Shown piece by piece: positions 9,285 through 17,556 of a DNA stretch of 64,000 bases (its first letter is position 1; every line of letters begins with the position of its first letter). The notes beneath the pieces are model-generated. The model worked only from the letters and a program-made list of their open reading frames with translations, was not told where the DNA came from and did not search any database. Location: NCBI RefSeq assembly GCF_902499045.1, contig NZ_CABVPL010000004.1:202650-266649 (forward strand), read 5' to 3'. This DNA comes from Burkholderia latens (GTDB lineage Bacteria > Pseudomonadota > Gammaproteobacteria > Burkholderiales > Burkholderiaceae). Position numbers and translations under genes: made by a program.

Positions 9285-10262
9285 TCAGTCTCGATCGGCC
9301 ATCATTGAAAGATTGCCGCGGATGCGGGCATATTCATCGGCCTGTTCGCGCAATGCGTTAACGGCCGTTTCGACGTCCGTTACCTGGAAGCGGACCTGGC
9401 ATCCCACCGGCGCCTGCGCGAGTTTCCAGAGATCGGCCTCGATGACGGTCGCAATCTTCGGGTATCCGCCACATGTATTGGCTTCCGCCATCTGAACGAT
9501 CGGCTGTCCGGATGACGGAACCTGAACCGTGCCGGGGACGATCCCGTGCGACAGCAGTTCGACGTGCTCGGTCAGCGGGAGCATTGGGCCGCTGAGGCGA
9601 TATCCCACTCGATTGGCTTCCGCCGTCACTTCATATTCGGATTGCCCGAACTCAGCGCGGGCCGATTCCGTGAAGCGGTCATATTCGGCGCCCCGCAAGA
9701 ATCTGACGGTCACGCAGCCTTTTGATAGTTCCTGCATGAATGAAGCCAGGCGTTGCGGAACAATGCCAAGCCCGGATGCCTTGCTGACTGGAGGAGTGCG
9801 GCGGCTTCGCACCTTCAGCACGTCGCCGCGTTTCAGGCCTCGACCCTCCATCCCACCGAAACCGCCTTTGAGATCGGTAGCTTCGGATCCCAAAATTGGC
9901 TCGATATCGATTCCTCCGCCGATTGCGAGATACGCGCGCGCCCCTCTCCTGGGATGTTCAATCACGACAGTTTGCCCAGCCTTGGCCGAGCGGCGCCACC
10001 ATGGCGCGAGTGTCAGATCATCGAGGCGAACGGTGCAGTCGGCCCCGGTCGTCGCGAAATCGGTATCCTGCTGAAAGCGCAGCCGGAACGGGAACATATT
10101 GACCTCGATACCGGCCGCGCCGGGATCGTTGCCGACCAAAGCGTTTGCGAGCGTGAGCGCCATGGTGTCCATCGCACCGCCACGGCTGATCCCACTCTCA
10201 AGGTGTCCGCGCCGACCGAGATCCTGAATAAGGTTCGCGGCACCATTCGACAGTACTTCCAT
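9285..10262 (-). CDS. pxpC: 5-oxoprolinase subunit C, biotin-dependent carboxyltransferase-like
   Basis: This protein of about 325 residues is related to KipA/allophanate hydrolase subunit 2 and the carboxyltransferase domain of urea amidolyase. Visible family segments are NLIQDLGRRGHLESGISRGG, MDTMALTLANALVGNDPGAAG, the GARAYLAIGGGID motif and the C-terminal PGTVQVPSSGQPIVQMAEAN with TCGGYPKIATV. The ATG at 10262 overlaps the pxpB stop codon (TGATG); a GTG three bases upstream is an alternative. Together with pxpB it forms the two-chain carboxyltransferase-like unit. The nearby biotin carboxylase and carrier fit a truly biotin-dependent reaction. Confidence 0.9.
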   Translation of the reverse strand: MEVLSNGAANLIQDLGRRGHLESGISRGGAMDTMALTLANALVGNDPGAAGIEVNMFPFRLRFQQDTDFATTGADCTVRLDDLTLAPWWRRSAKAGQTVVIEHPRRGARAYLAIGGGIDIEPILGSEATDLKGGFGGMEGRGLKRGDVLKVRSRRTPPVSKASGLGIVPQRLASFMQELSKGCVTVRFLRGAEYDRFTESARAEFGQSEYEVTAEANRVGYRLSGPMLPLTEHVELLSHGIVPGTVQVPSSGQPIVQMAEANTCGGYPKIATVIEADLWKLAQAPVGCQVRFQVTDVETAVNALREQADEYARIRGNLSMMADRD

Positions 10263-10978
10263 CACAGTTCAATCCTCGCTACGCTGAATCGAACCCGGTC
10301 GCCCGGCGACAACAAGCAGACCGGGTCACGTTTGACGTTAAACATTTCGAGCGTGGTCGTACCTAGCAGATGCCATCCGGACGGCGCCGTGCATGGCATG
10401 ACGCCGGCCTGCGCGCCGCCAACGATCACCGTGCCGGCCGGGACCTTGATCCGCGGAACCTTCCGTCTTGGCACCCTCAATTCCGGCGGCAATCCCGTCA
10501 TGTAAGCGAAACCCGGCATGGAGCCGATGCTGGCCACGCTGTACTCCGCTTCAGCGTGACGCCGGATGTATTCGCGGACATCCATCAGCGCGCCCGCTGC
10601 CAGTTGACGCAAGTCCTCACCGGCATCACCACCATATACGACGGGAATCTCGATCTCCCGGCCGAGCTGAACGAGGGGTTCCGTCGTTTCCCAGAGTCGG
10701 ACCATCAAATCGCCGGCCTCTCTGGGAGCAAGCGACAGCGGGTCGAAAACGAACAGGAGATTGTTGACGCCCAATACCAGCTCCTGCGATCGTTTCGCGT
10801 CCCCTAACGAGCGGATTCGCTGTGCGAGCGCAAAAAGTCGCTGCTGCAATATGGGATCGAAGGGACCGTTCGATGGATCGAACAGAATCGCGCCAGCCCC
10901 GGCTGCATGAACGCGAGGTTCAGCGGCAGACCGACGATCGGACGCCACGAGTTCAGCAGGAGAGGTCATTCGGTTCAT
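10262..10978 (-). CDS. pxpB: 5-oxoprolinase subunit B (KipI family)
   Basis: This 238-residue KipI/PxpB homologue shows EIPVVYGGDAGEDLRQLA, the SIGSMPGFAYMTGLPPEL motif, PRRKVPRIKVPAGTVIVGG and TAPSGWHLLGTT, all characteristic. The N-terminal 20-25 residues exceed the usual length. I take the ATG at 10978; another at 10969 is equally possible and neither has a clear ribosome site. Its stop overlaps the pxpC start, as usual for this pair. PxpB and PxpC act as a complex in the cytoplasm. The open frame continues far upstream, but that part overlaps the MFS gene and is not coding. Confidence 0.88.
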   Translation of the reverse strand: MNRMTSPAELVASDRRSAAEPRVHAAGAGAILFDPSNGPFDPILQQRLFALAQRIRSLGDAKRSQELVLGVNNLLFVFDPLSLAPREAGDLMVRLWETTEPLVQLGREIEIPVVYGGDAGEDLRQLAAGALMDVREYIRRHAEAEYSVASIGSMPGFAYMTGLPPELRVPRRKVPRIKVPAGTVIVGGAQAGVMPCTAPSGWHLLGTTTLEMFNVKRDPVCLLSPGDRVRFSVARIEL

Positions 10979-11037
10979 TTCGTCGCTCAGCTTGCTCGTT
11001 CGGAGGAGTGGGCGGCATGTGCCGCGGTTCGCTTCGT

Positions 11038-12366
11038 TCATTCCTGGAGCGGGTCGCGGGCGGTTTCCCGGGCCGCATACAGGGCGGCGAGCGTGATGGC
11101 GAGGCCGGTGCCGACGTATAGCGCAATTGGCACGACAGACAGATACGCCTTGTATAGAGCGGCGAAGGCCAACGGCCCGAACGCACCACCTACGATGCCG
11201 CCGAGCGTTGCCGCGAGCGAAGCGCCGGCATACCGGACACGGGTCGGAAACTGTTCCGTCACGAATGAAGCCTGCGGCCCATACATCATTGCCTGGAAAA
11301 GCATGCCAATCACCACCGCGGCGCAGATGCTTGCAGGCTGACGCGAATCCATCAGCGCGAAGTATGCGAACGCCCATGCGATCGACAGCACGGCGCCCGA
11401 ACCATATACAATGCGTCGGCCCAGCCGGTCGGACAAGCCACCGAAGATTGGGACACAAATTGCATGCAATACAGACCCGAGCATCGTCGCGGTGAGTGCG
11501 AGCGAGCGTGGCAGATGCAGAATGGTCGTGATGTAGGTAAGCGAGAAGACGATCAAAAGGCCGTAGACGAGATCGGAACCGATGCGCACGCTGCCGGCGA
11601 TCAGCAATCGTCGCCAATGTCCGGCAACGACTTCCTTGATCGGAAGCTGTGCCTTTTGACTGTGGCGTTCCAGTTGCTTGAACATGGGCGTTTCATCTAC
11701 ACCGCGCCGCAACCACAGGCCGAACGCCACCAGAATGGCGCTTGAGAGAAACGGAATACGCCATCCCCAGTACTGGAAATCGTGAGTCGACAACAACGTC
11801 GAGCACATGGCAAGAAATCCCGCGCCGAGCAATGTGCCGCACGCCGGCCCGACCTGGGCAAACGACGCATTGAGTCCGCGGTGACGTTGATCGCCGTGTT
11901 CCATGGACAACAGAACGGCGCCCGCCCATTCGCCACCAATTGCCGCGCCTTGTAGGAACCTCAGGGCGACCAGCAAGATCGGACTCCAGATACCCCACAC
12001 CTGATAAGTCGGCAACAATCCCATCGCTCCAGTTGCCGCGCCCATCATGACGAGTGTTGCAACAAGCACGAATCGCCGGCCGAGCTTGTCCCCCAGGTGA
12101 CCGAATACGATGCCACCGAACGGGCGCGACAGATAGCCAACGGCATAAGTTGAGAAGGCGAGGATGGTGCCCGTCATCGGATCGAACGACGGAAAGAAGA
12201 TCGTGTTGAACACCAGCGCGGCCATCAGGTTGTAGATGGTGAAATCGAACCATTCGAGCGTAGTGCCGATTGAACTCGCGGCGGCGAGACGGCCCATGCG
12301 CGGCTTGAGGATGGAACCCTCATGCGAGGCATGCTTGTCCTGCGCGAACGTCGTCGAGTTTTCCAT
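11038..12366 (-). CDS. MFS transporter of the metabolite:proton symporter (MHS) group
   Basis: This 442-residue inner-membrane protein is a 12-helix major facilitator of the MHS/ShiA/ProP-like group. It has the opening GTTLEWFDFTIYNLMAALVF, the loop-2/3 signature GHLGDKLGRRFVLVATLVMM, LRFLQGAAIGGEWAGA and a second half with GLSDRLGRRIVYG. The ATG at 12366 overlaps the stop codon of the upstream gene (TAATG), showing translational coupling. In this operon it is the obvious importer for the compound handled by the PxpABC/biotin module, presumably an organic acid or lactam. Confidence 0.9.
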   Translation of the reverse strand: MENSTTFAQDKHASHEGSILKPRMGRLAAASSIGTTLEWFDFTIYNLMAALVFNTIFFPSFDPMTGTILAFSTYAVGYLSRPFGGIVFGHLGDKLGRRFVLVATLVMMGAATGAMGLLPTYQVWGIWSPILLVALRFLQGAAIGGEWAGAVLLSMEHGDQRHRGLNASFAQVGPACGTLLGAGFLAMCSTLLSTHDFQYWGWRIPFLSSAILVAFGLWLRRGVDETPMFKQLERHSQKAQLPIKEVVAGHWRRLLIAGSVRIGSDLVYGLLIVFSLTYITTILHLPRSLALTATMLGSVLHAICVPIFGGLSDRLGRRIVYGSGAVLSIAWAFAYFALMDSRQPASICAAVVIGMLFQAMMYGPQASFVTEQFPTRVRYAGASLAATLGGIVGGAFGPLAFAALYKAYLSVVPIALYVGTGLAITLAALYAARETARDPLQE

Positions 12367-13013
12367 TACGCACACTCCTTGGCATCGAGGTTCCATGCAA
12401 GGCAATACCTTGCGGTATCCGCCATCGAGCCGTTAAGCGCGTTGATGGCAGTTTGCAGTGCCGATTCGCTTGATGACGCGCTGCTGCTCTCGATGATCAG
12501 AATCGGTCGCATTTGGCGACAAGACATGTCCTCTAGCGGCAGAGGCCTGCTTAACTCGTCGTTCGGAAGAAGCAGGTATGAGCGGACGAAACCGGTGCGT
12601 TGCGACAGCGTGTGTCCGAGCTTGATACATTGTTCAATGAGTCGCTCGGCTTCGTCCGACATGCCCAGCTGCAAAATCGCCAGCCATCCGCCGGACCCTT
12701 TGCCGATTTCGGCGTGCAGGGTGCCGATCCGCCGCACTGGTGAGCGCATCTTCGACAGTACGTCGATGGACCATGGCGTCTGGTGACGAAACGCGTGCGC
12801 GTATGCAGGAGAGTCGAAGGCAGATACCGCACGCGCCCAGTACAGCGCCAGGTAGCGCCGGCCACCGCTAACGGCGACGTAACGCGACGCGGACAAAACG
12901 CCGTCCATCCTGACTCGATCCTCGAGGTGTTCGCTGTCATACCATCGATTGAAGTCCTCTTCGTCCTGCGCATCGACATCGGATGCGACGAACAGCAACC
13001 CGCGCGGCTCCAT
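12366..13013 (-). CDS. Small protein with a dimeric alpha-beta-barrel-like N-terminus
   Basis: This 215-residue protein begins GLLFVASDVDAQDEEDFNRW followed by YDSEHLEDRV, a pattern seen in DUF4286/EthD-like dimeric alpha-beta barrel proteins, and may repeat a related half toward its C-terminus (GGWLAILQLGMSDEAERLIE). It is the first gene of the minus-strand operon and overlaps the MFS gene by one base. Members of such families often act as small-molecule isomerases or accessory oxygenases, but no catalytic residues can be assigned. I treat the exact function as unknown. Confidence 0.6.
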   Translation of the reverse strand: MEPRGLLFVASDVDAQDEEDFNRWYDSEHLEDRVRMDGVLSASRYVAVSGGRRYLALYWARAVSAFDSPAYAHAFRHQTPWSIDVLSKMRSPVRRIGTLHAEIGKGSGGWLAILQLGMSDEAERLIEQCIKLGHTLSQRTGFVRSYLLLPNDELSRPLPLEDMSCRQMRPILIIESSSASSSESALQTAINALNGSMADTARYCLAWNLDAKECA

Positions 13014-13410
13014 ACTTGTCTCCTTGAGTTTCCGAATGGATTAGACCGGTTCATCGTCTCTACCCAATAAATGCTGGGCAACCGGGAATTTGTTGGTAAA
13101 ACTGATAAGTTTTTCTTGTTGACGGGGCCCCCGGGTACGCCGGAACGGGCAGTAGCGGTGATTGCCGCATCTGGCGACGTGGCAGCTGGGGCGGGTTTTC
13201 CCCGGGCACGTGATACCGGCAATGTAGGCGATAACGGCAGAGGGGACGGATGGGTGTCCGGTACTTGATCGCCAGTGGGGCGTCGTATTCGTCTGCGGTT
13301 TCCGGGGATTTACACGGAAAAATTTTCGGGCGAAAGTCCGTCTGCTATATCCGCACCAAGCGCTTTCGCGCGGCGGCTTACTCGCATACGTTTGCCAGGA
13401 TTCCTTCCCC
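13014..13410. other. Divergent promoter region, 397 bp
   Basis: This gap separates the minus-strand operon starting at 13013 from the plus-strand LysR gene at 13411, the arrangement in which LysR regulators usually bind to control both sides. It has an AT-rich patch near 13088-13122 (a TTGTTGG, TTTTTCTTGTTGAC area). I saw no gene and no convincing T-N11-A dyad. Confidence 0.5.
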
Positions 13411-14319
13411 ATGAACACCCGCTTTTTGGAAAGTTTCCTCGTTGCCGTCGAGCTTGGCAGCTTTCGCTCAGCCGCCGAGCGCTTGCACGTCACTCAGGCG
13501 GCCATCTCGAATCGCATCGCGGCTCTCGAAGAAGAGATCGGTGCGCGCGTGTTCGATCGGGATTCACGTGAGATGCGCCTTACTCCGGTCGGCGTGCGGC
13601 TGATTCAGTATGGCGAGCGCATGCTTGAACTTCAAAGTGAAATCATGCAACTTGGGCGAACTGACCGGAAACTGCTCGGGAGCGTGCGTATCGGCGCGAT
13701 CGATACCATTGTTCACACCTGGCTTATTGGATTTGTCGAGCATCTGCAGTCGACGTATCCCGGGATCGAGGTTCAGTTGAGCGCGGAATCGTCGGAGCGG
13801 CTCAATCGGAGTCTGCGCGATGGAGATGTGGACGTTGCGCTGCAGACTGATCAATTGATCGGGCAGGGGATGTACAGCAAGGCCTGTCTGCCGATGGCAA
13901 TGGGATGGATCGGCAGGCCCGGCTCGGCGTCGGTCGGTATGGACGTCCATGAACTGCTCGCGCGACCGGTTGTCTCGATGAGCCGTGGATCGCAGCCCTA
14001 TCTCGTACTCCGGGACGTCTTCAAACGCGCGGACGTGCCGATGGGAAAAGTCCATTGCGCCAACTCGATCGATGCCATCGTGAGGCTGGTCAAGAGCGGT
14101 TTCGGCAACGCGCTGATTCCGTTGCCGCCGGTGCGGGATCAGGTGGAGCGCGGGGAGGTCGAGATCATCCCCTTTGGATTGCCCCTGCGGCCTCAAGGGC
14201 TGGTCGTCAGCTACATGGAAAGCCGAGCATCCGATGCAATCCGCTTTGTCGCGGATCTCGCCTGTCAGGAGGCTGATCGCTTCACCCGTTCGTTACCCGT
14301 GCCGTTCTCGCAGGTTTGA
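13411..14319 (+). CDS. LysR-family transcriptional regulator
   Basis: This 302-residue protein has a LysR winged helix at residues 1-65: FLESFLVAVELGSFRSAAER, LHVTQAAISNRIAALEEEIG, ARVFDRDSREMRLTPVG. The C-terminal effector domain (about 90-295) has the usual IGAIDTIVHTWL start and the IVRLVKSGFGNALIPLP strand. It stands divergent from the PxpABC/biotin operon across a 397-bp gap, so it probably regulates that operon in response to its substrate. It converges on a second LysR gene downstream. Confidence 0.9.
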   Translation: MNTRFLESFLVAVELGSFRSAAERLHVTQAAISNRIAALEEEIGARVFDRDSREMRLTPVGVRLIQYGERMLELQSEIMQLGRTDRKLLGSVRIGAIDTIVHTWLIGFVEHLQSTYPGIEVQLSAESSERLNRSLRDGDVDVALQTDQLIGQGMYSKACLPMAMGWIGRPGSASVGMDVHELLARPVVSMSRGSQPYLVLRDVFKRADVPMGKVHCANSIDAIVRLVKSGFGNALIPLPPVRDQVERGEVEIIPFGLPLRPQGLVVSYMESRASDAIRFVADLACQEADRFTRSLPVPFSQV

Positions 14320-14434
14320 ACGTTGCAGTCGAGAGGACGTGGGAATCGGCCATGCCGCCTCCCGGTTTCCCAACGTGGCATCGGCTCGCAATACAGCGAA
14401 CAGCATCGGGGCAGTTCACCGGCATGGTGACGGC

Positions 14435-15349
14435 TCAGAGGCGGCGGGCCGGCTGTTGTTTCAACAAAGCAACCACTGCGTCCACCATTGGGTGGTAGCG
14501 GTTCGAGTTCCATACCAGTGCCGCCGTTATCACCATCACCCTTTCTTTCAAAGGTCTCACGACGACGTTTCCGGGTACCAGCTTGCGCATTGACGACGGC
14601 ACCAGGGCAACACCTTGTCCGCAACCGACGTACGCGACCTGTGACGTAATCGATCGGACCTCGTGCATGACGCGAGGTGCCAGCCCATGGGATCGGCAAA
14701 CGGACATCAGCAAGTCGAAATAGTCCGGCGCGACCTGTCGCGACGAAACGACCATTTGCTCACCCGCCAAGGATCGCAATCGTACTCTCGGCAACGACGC
14801 AAGCGCGTGATCCTTGGGAAGCGCGACGGCCAGGCGATCTTCGGCAAGCGGCATCGTAAGGATGCCGTTTCCGACCTCTCTGTCGACGCGCACGAATGCG
14901 AGATCCAGCTCTCCCGCTTCGAGCGCGGGAATTGCGTCGACGCTGTCAATTTCCTTCACGAAAACCGTCAGATCCGGATGAGCCCGCTTGAGCTCGTCCA
15001 GCAGGGGCGGGACAGTTTCGAGCATCGCGGACGTAATGGCTCCCACGTGCAGGACCCCGGACCGTCCCGATGCGACCTCACGGACGACGCGCTCTAGCCG
15101 TTCGACCTGACTCGTGAATTGTTGTACGGCAGGCAGGATCGCGGCGCCGGCGGGGCTGAGTTGCGTGCCCTGGCGGGAGCGATAAAAAAGCTGAAGCCCT
15201 AGCGATTGCTCGAGGATCTTTATCTGAGCCGTCAATGGCGGCTGAGATACGTTCAAGCGCTTCGCCGCTCGTCCAAAGTGCTGTTCTTCGGCAACGGCCA
15301 GAAACATCCACAGCTGGCGAATTAGCCTGAAGTCGATCGTATTGCTCAT
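14435..15349 (-). CDS. LysR-family transcriptional regulator
   Basis: This 304-residue regulator has the N-terminal helix-turn-helix AVAEEQHFGRAAKRLNVSQP, PLTAQIKILEQSLGLQLFYR and a C-terminal domain resembling the BenM/CatR group (LHVGAITSAMLETVPPLLDE, YVGCGQGVALVPSSMRKL). The ATG at 15349 is chosen because it is preceded by GGAGAAAA at good spacing and gives MSNTIDFRLIRQLWMFLAVA. It is divergent from the RraA1 gene at 15541; the 191-bp gap contains a T-N11-A dyad at 15457, consistent with autoregulation and control of the RraA operon. Confidence 0.9.
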   Translation of the reverse strand: MSNTIDFRLIRQLWMFLAVAEEQHFGRAAKRLNVSQPPLTAQIKILEQSLGLQLFYRSRQGTQLSPAGAAILPAVQQFTSQVERLERVVREVASGRSGVLHVGAITSAMLETVPPLLDELKRAHPDLTVFVKEIDSVDAIPALEAGELDLAFVRVDREVGNGILTMPLAEDRLAVALPKDHALASLPRVRLRSLAGEQMVVSSRQVAPDYFDLLMSVCRSHGLAPRVMHEVRSITSQVAYVGCGQGVALVPSSMRKLVPGNVVVRPLKERVMVITAALVWNSNRYHPMVDAVVALLKQQPARRL

Positions 15350-15456
15350 GCGGGTTTTCTCCGTCCTGAATGTTCGGCGATAGAAAAATTCGCAGGAAGG
15401 TGCACATTTTCCGCTCGCCTGACCCCAAAACACAGGTTTTCGCTGATTCGAAAATG

Positions 15457-15471
15457 GTATCAGCCAGATAC
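15457..15471. promoter_or_regulatory. Candidate LysR-type operator (T-N11-A dyad)
   Basis: The sequence GTATC, five bases, GATAC forms a perfect dyad with T at 15458 and A at 15470, matching the T-N11-A rule for LysR sites. It lies 70 bp upstream of the RraA1 ATG and 108 bp from the divergent LysR start. A second small dyad, AAATT-AGA-AATTT, follows at 15473-15485. Confidence 0.5.
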
Positions 15472-15540
15472 GAAATTAGAAATTTACAGATCAACGTGGT
15501 AACGCGACGATTGTGCCACCTGTCAACGAACGCAACCGCG

Positions 15541-16200
15541 ATGAACCTCACCTCGATCCTCGACCGCCTCGCCGCGCTCGACACCAACACCGTTTCCGAT
15601 GCGCTCGATTTTCTCGATCTCCCGGGCGCGACTTACGGCCTTCGCCCTTTGTGGGACTGCCCGAAGATCGTTGGCCGCGCGAGCACGATTCAGCTTGGTC
15701 CCAAAGCGGATGCCAAGCCCACCGTGCATTTGATCTCGCCTGTCATCGATGCGGTAACCACGAACGACCGCGTGCTGGTGATTGCGGGCGGTGCTGACGG
15801 AATTTCGTGCTGGGGCGACATTCTCGCCAATGCCGCCACGGCAAAGCAAATCCGCGGATCCGTCATCGACGGCCTGAGCCGCGACATCGAGGGCAGCGAG
15901 TCGATCGGCTATCCGGTCTACGGTCGCGGCGTGACGATGATCAGCGCGCGCAATCGCGTGATCCAGGTTGACTCCGGCAAAGCAGTCCAGATGGGGGGCG
16001 TCACCGTGCACGAGGGGGACTACGTCATTGCCGATCGCTGCGGCACGGTGTTCGTGCCGGCAGCGCGTATCGAGGAGGTGCTGGATCTCGGCGAGCGCAT
16101 TGCGCGTCGGCAGGATGGCATGGTCGCAGCCGTGCGCGCCGGCAGGTCCGTTGCCGAGGTCATGCATGACAAGGAATTCGAGGCCATCGCGGCCCGCTGA
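15541..16200 (+). CDS. RraA-like aldolase/decarboxylase, first of three
   Basis: This 219-residue protein belongs to the RraA/HMG-aldolase fold. Such enzymes cleave 4-hydroxy-4-methyl-2-oxoglutarate or decarboxylate oxaloacetate with a divalent metal. The active-site pattern is present: CWGDILANAA, then GSVIDGLSRDIEG, whose R and D contact substrate and metal. The C-terminal segment YVIADRCGTVFVP is also typical. The start is the ATG at 15541 (MNLTSILDRLAALDTNTVSD), fitting family N-termini. It heads a plus-strand operon with two further paralogues and an aminotransferase. Confidence 0.88.
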   Translation: MNLTSILDRLAALDTNTVSDALDFLDLPGATYGLRPLWDCPKIVGRASTIQLGPKADAKPTVHLISPVIDAVTTNDRVLVIAGGADGISCWGDILANAATAKQIRGSVIDGLSRDIEGSESIGYPVYGRGVTMISARNRVIQVDSGKAVQMGGVTVHEGDYVIADRCGTVFVPAARIEEVLDLGERIARRQDGMVAAVRAGRSVAEVMHDKEFEAIAAR

Positions 16201-16227
16201 TTCGACACCATTGGGGAGCTTTTTTGT

Positions 16228-16908
16228 ATGACGAATCCGAACAGAGCGAGCGAGGAAGATCGGGAATTGGTCTCGTTGTTCGCCGGGCTGGACACCCCCG
16301 GTGTCTCCGACGCCATGGACAAGCTGGGCTTGCACGGGCAGTCGCTGGGCATCATGCCGCTGGCGAACTATACGAAGGTGGTCGTAGGGCCGGCATTTAC
16401 CGTCAAGTACGTGCCGGCCAGCGATCCGCCCGGCACCGTCGGGGACTTCATTGATGAGGTCGCGGAGGGAGACGTGGTCGTCATCGACAACGACGGTCGC
16501 ACCGATTGCACGGTCTGGGGCGACATCATGACCCAGTACGCAGGGCTGCGTGAGATCGCCGGCACCGTGATCGACGGTGTCTGTCGCGACGTGAACACGG
16601 CGCTGGCCGACAACTATCCGCTGTTTACGGCTGGTCGCTTCATGCGGACAGGCAAGGACCGCGTGCAGGTCGAATCGGTGAATACCACGGTGGGGATTGG
16701 AACCGTCCGCGTGGCGGCGCGGGACATTGTGGTGGCAGATGCGAACGGTGTCGTCGTCGTGCCGCGCGGCCGCGCCCGTGAAGTAGCCGAAATTGCCCGC
16801 ACGATCGAGGAAGTCGAGTCGCGGATCCGCGAGCTGATCGCGGAAGGCAAGTCCCTCGGCGACGCACGCGCCGCACTCGGCTATCACAAACTTCAAACCA
16901 AGGGTTGA
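16228..16908 (+). CDS. RraA-like aldolase/decarboxylase, second of three
   Basis: This 226-residue RraA-fold protein has FAGLDTPGVSDAMDKLGLHG at the start, VWGDIMTQYA, and the catalytic GTVIDGVCRDVNT; the C-terminal part reads IVVADANGVVVVPRGRA. All residues expected for a metal-dependent oxo-acid aldolase or decarboxylase are present. It is clearly diverged from its neighbours, so the three copies are not recent duplicates. It starts 27 bp after the first copy and ends 3 bp before the third, which indicates one transcript. The natural substrate is unknown. Confidence 0.88.
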   Translation: MTNPNRASEEDRELVSLFAGLDTPGVSDAMDKLGLHGQSLGIMPLANYTKVVVGPAFTVKYVPASDPPGTVGDFIDEVAEGDVVVIDNDGRTDCTVWGDIMTQYAGLREIAGTVIDGVCRDVNTALADNYPLFTAGRFMRTGKDRVQVESVNTTVGIGTVRVAARDIVVADANGVVVVPRGRAREVAEIARTIEEVESRIRELIAEGKSLGDARAALGYHKLQTKG

Positions 16909-16911
16909 GTC

Positions 16912-17556
16912 ATGATCAACGCCCGTTCGTACGACCCGCTTCTGCTGGCGCAAGCGTGCACGCTTGGTACATCGACGCTGCACGAAGCGTCCGGTCTTGC
17001 TACTAGCTCGGTCGATCCCGCGATTCGCACAGTATGGCAGGGGGCCTCGATTGCCGGGCCTGCGTATCCGCTGGAATGTTCCCCGGGCGACAACCTGTCT
17101 ATCCACATTGCGATGGAACAGGTGCCGAGGGGGAGTGTGCTCGTCGTATCGACCGGTGGCTTCTTGTCGGGCTACTGGGGCGAAGTGCTGACCGTGGCGG
17201 CCGAGGCTGCCGGTGTCGTCGGTCTGGTCATCGACGGAGGTGTGCGGGACATCGCGGCCCTGATCAACCGGCGGTTTCCCGTGTTCACCCGCGGTATCTG
17301 CATGCGCGGCACGATCAAGGCCAGTGCACCGTCGGTTGGGCAGCCGATCAGCTTTGCCGGCACGCCGGTGGCGCCTGGGGATCTGGTCATTGCTGACGAT
17401 GACGGTGTCCTCGTGATCCCGGCGGCACACGTCGGAGAGACGCTGGCTCAGGGGCAGATCCGTGCCGAGAAGGAAGCAAAGATGATGGACGCGTTGCGTG
17501 AAGGGCGCAGCACGCTGGAGCTGATGGGGCTCACCAGCTGGAGGGCCGCGCAATGA
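16912..17556 (+). CDS. RraA-like aldolase/decarboxylase, third of three
   Basis: This 214-residue member of the RraA fold has the LGTSTLHEASGL start, GYWGEVLTVAAEAAG, the catalytic GLVIDGGVRDIAA and LVIADDDGVLVIPAAH. Compared with the other two it has GE instead of GD in the first acidic motif, a substitution also known in the family. Its stop overlaps the start of the aminotransferase gene (ATGA), so the two are translationally coupled. That coupling suggests the aldolase handles an oxo-acid made by transamination. Confidence 0.86.
   Translation: MINARSYDPLLLAQACTLGTSTLHEASGLATSSVDPAIRTVWQGASIAGPAYPLECSPGDNLSIHIAMEQVPRGSVLVVSTGGFLSGYWGEVLTVAAEAAGVVGLVIDGGVRDIAALINRRFPVFTRGICMRGTIKASAPSVGQPISFAGTPVAPGDLVIADDDGVLVIPAAHVGETLAQGQIRAEKEAKMMDALREGRSTLELMGLTSWRAAQ

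Noticed and set aside
10979-11617. Upstream extension of PxpB
   Set aside because: It overlaps the MFS gene in another frame and has no PxpB similarity.
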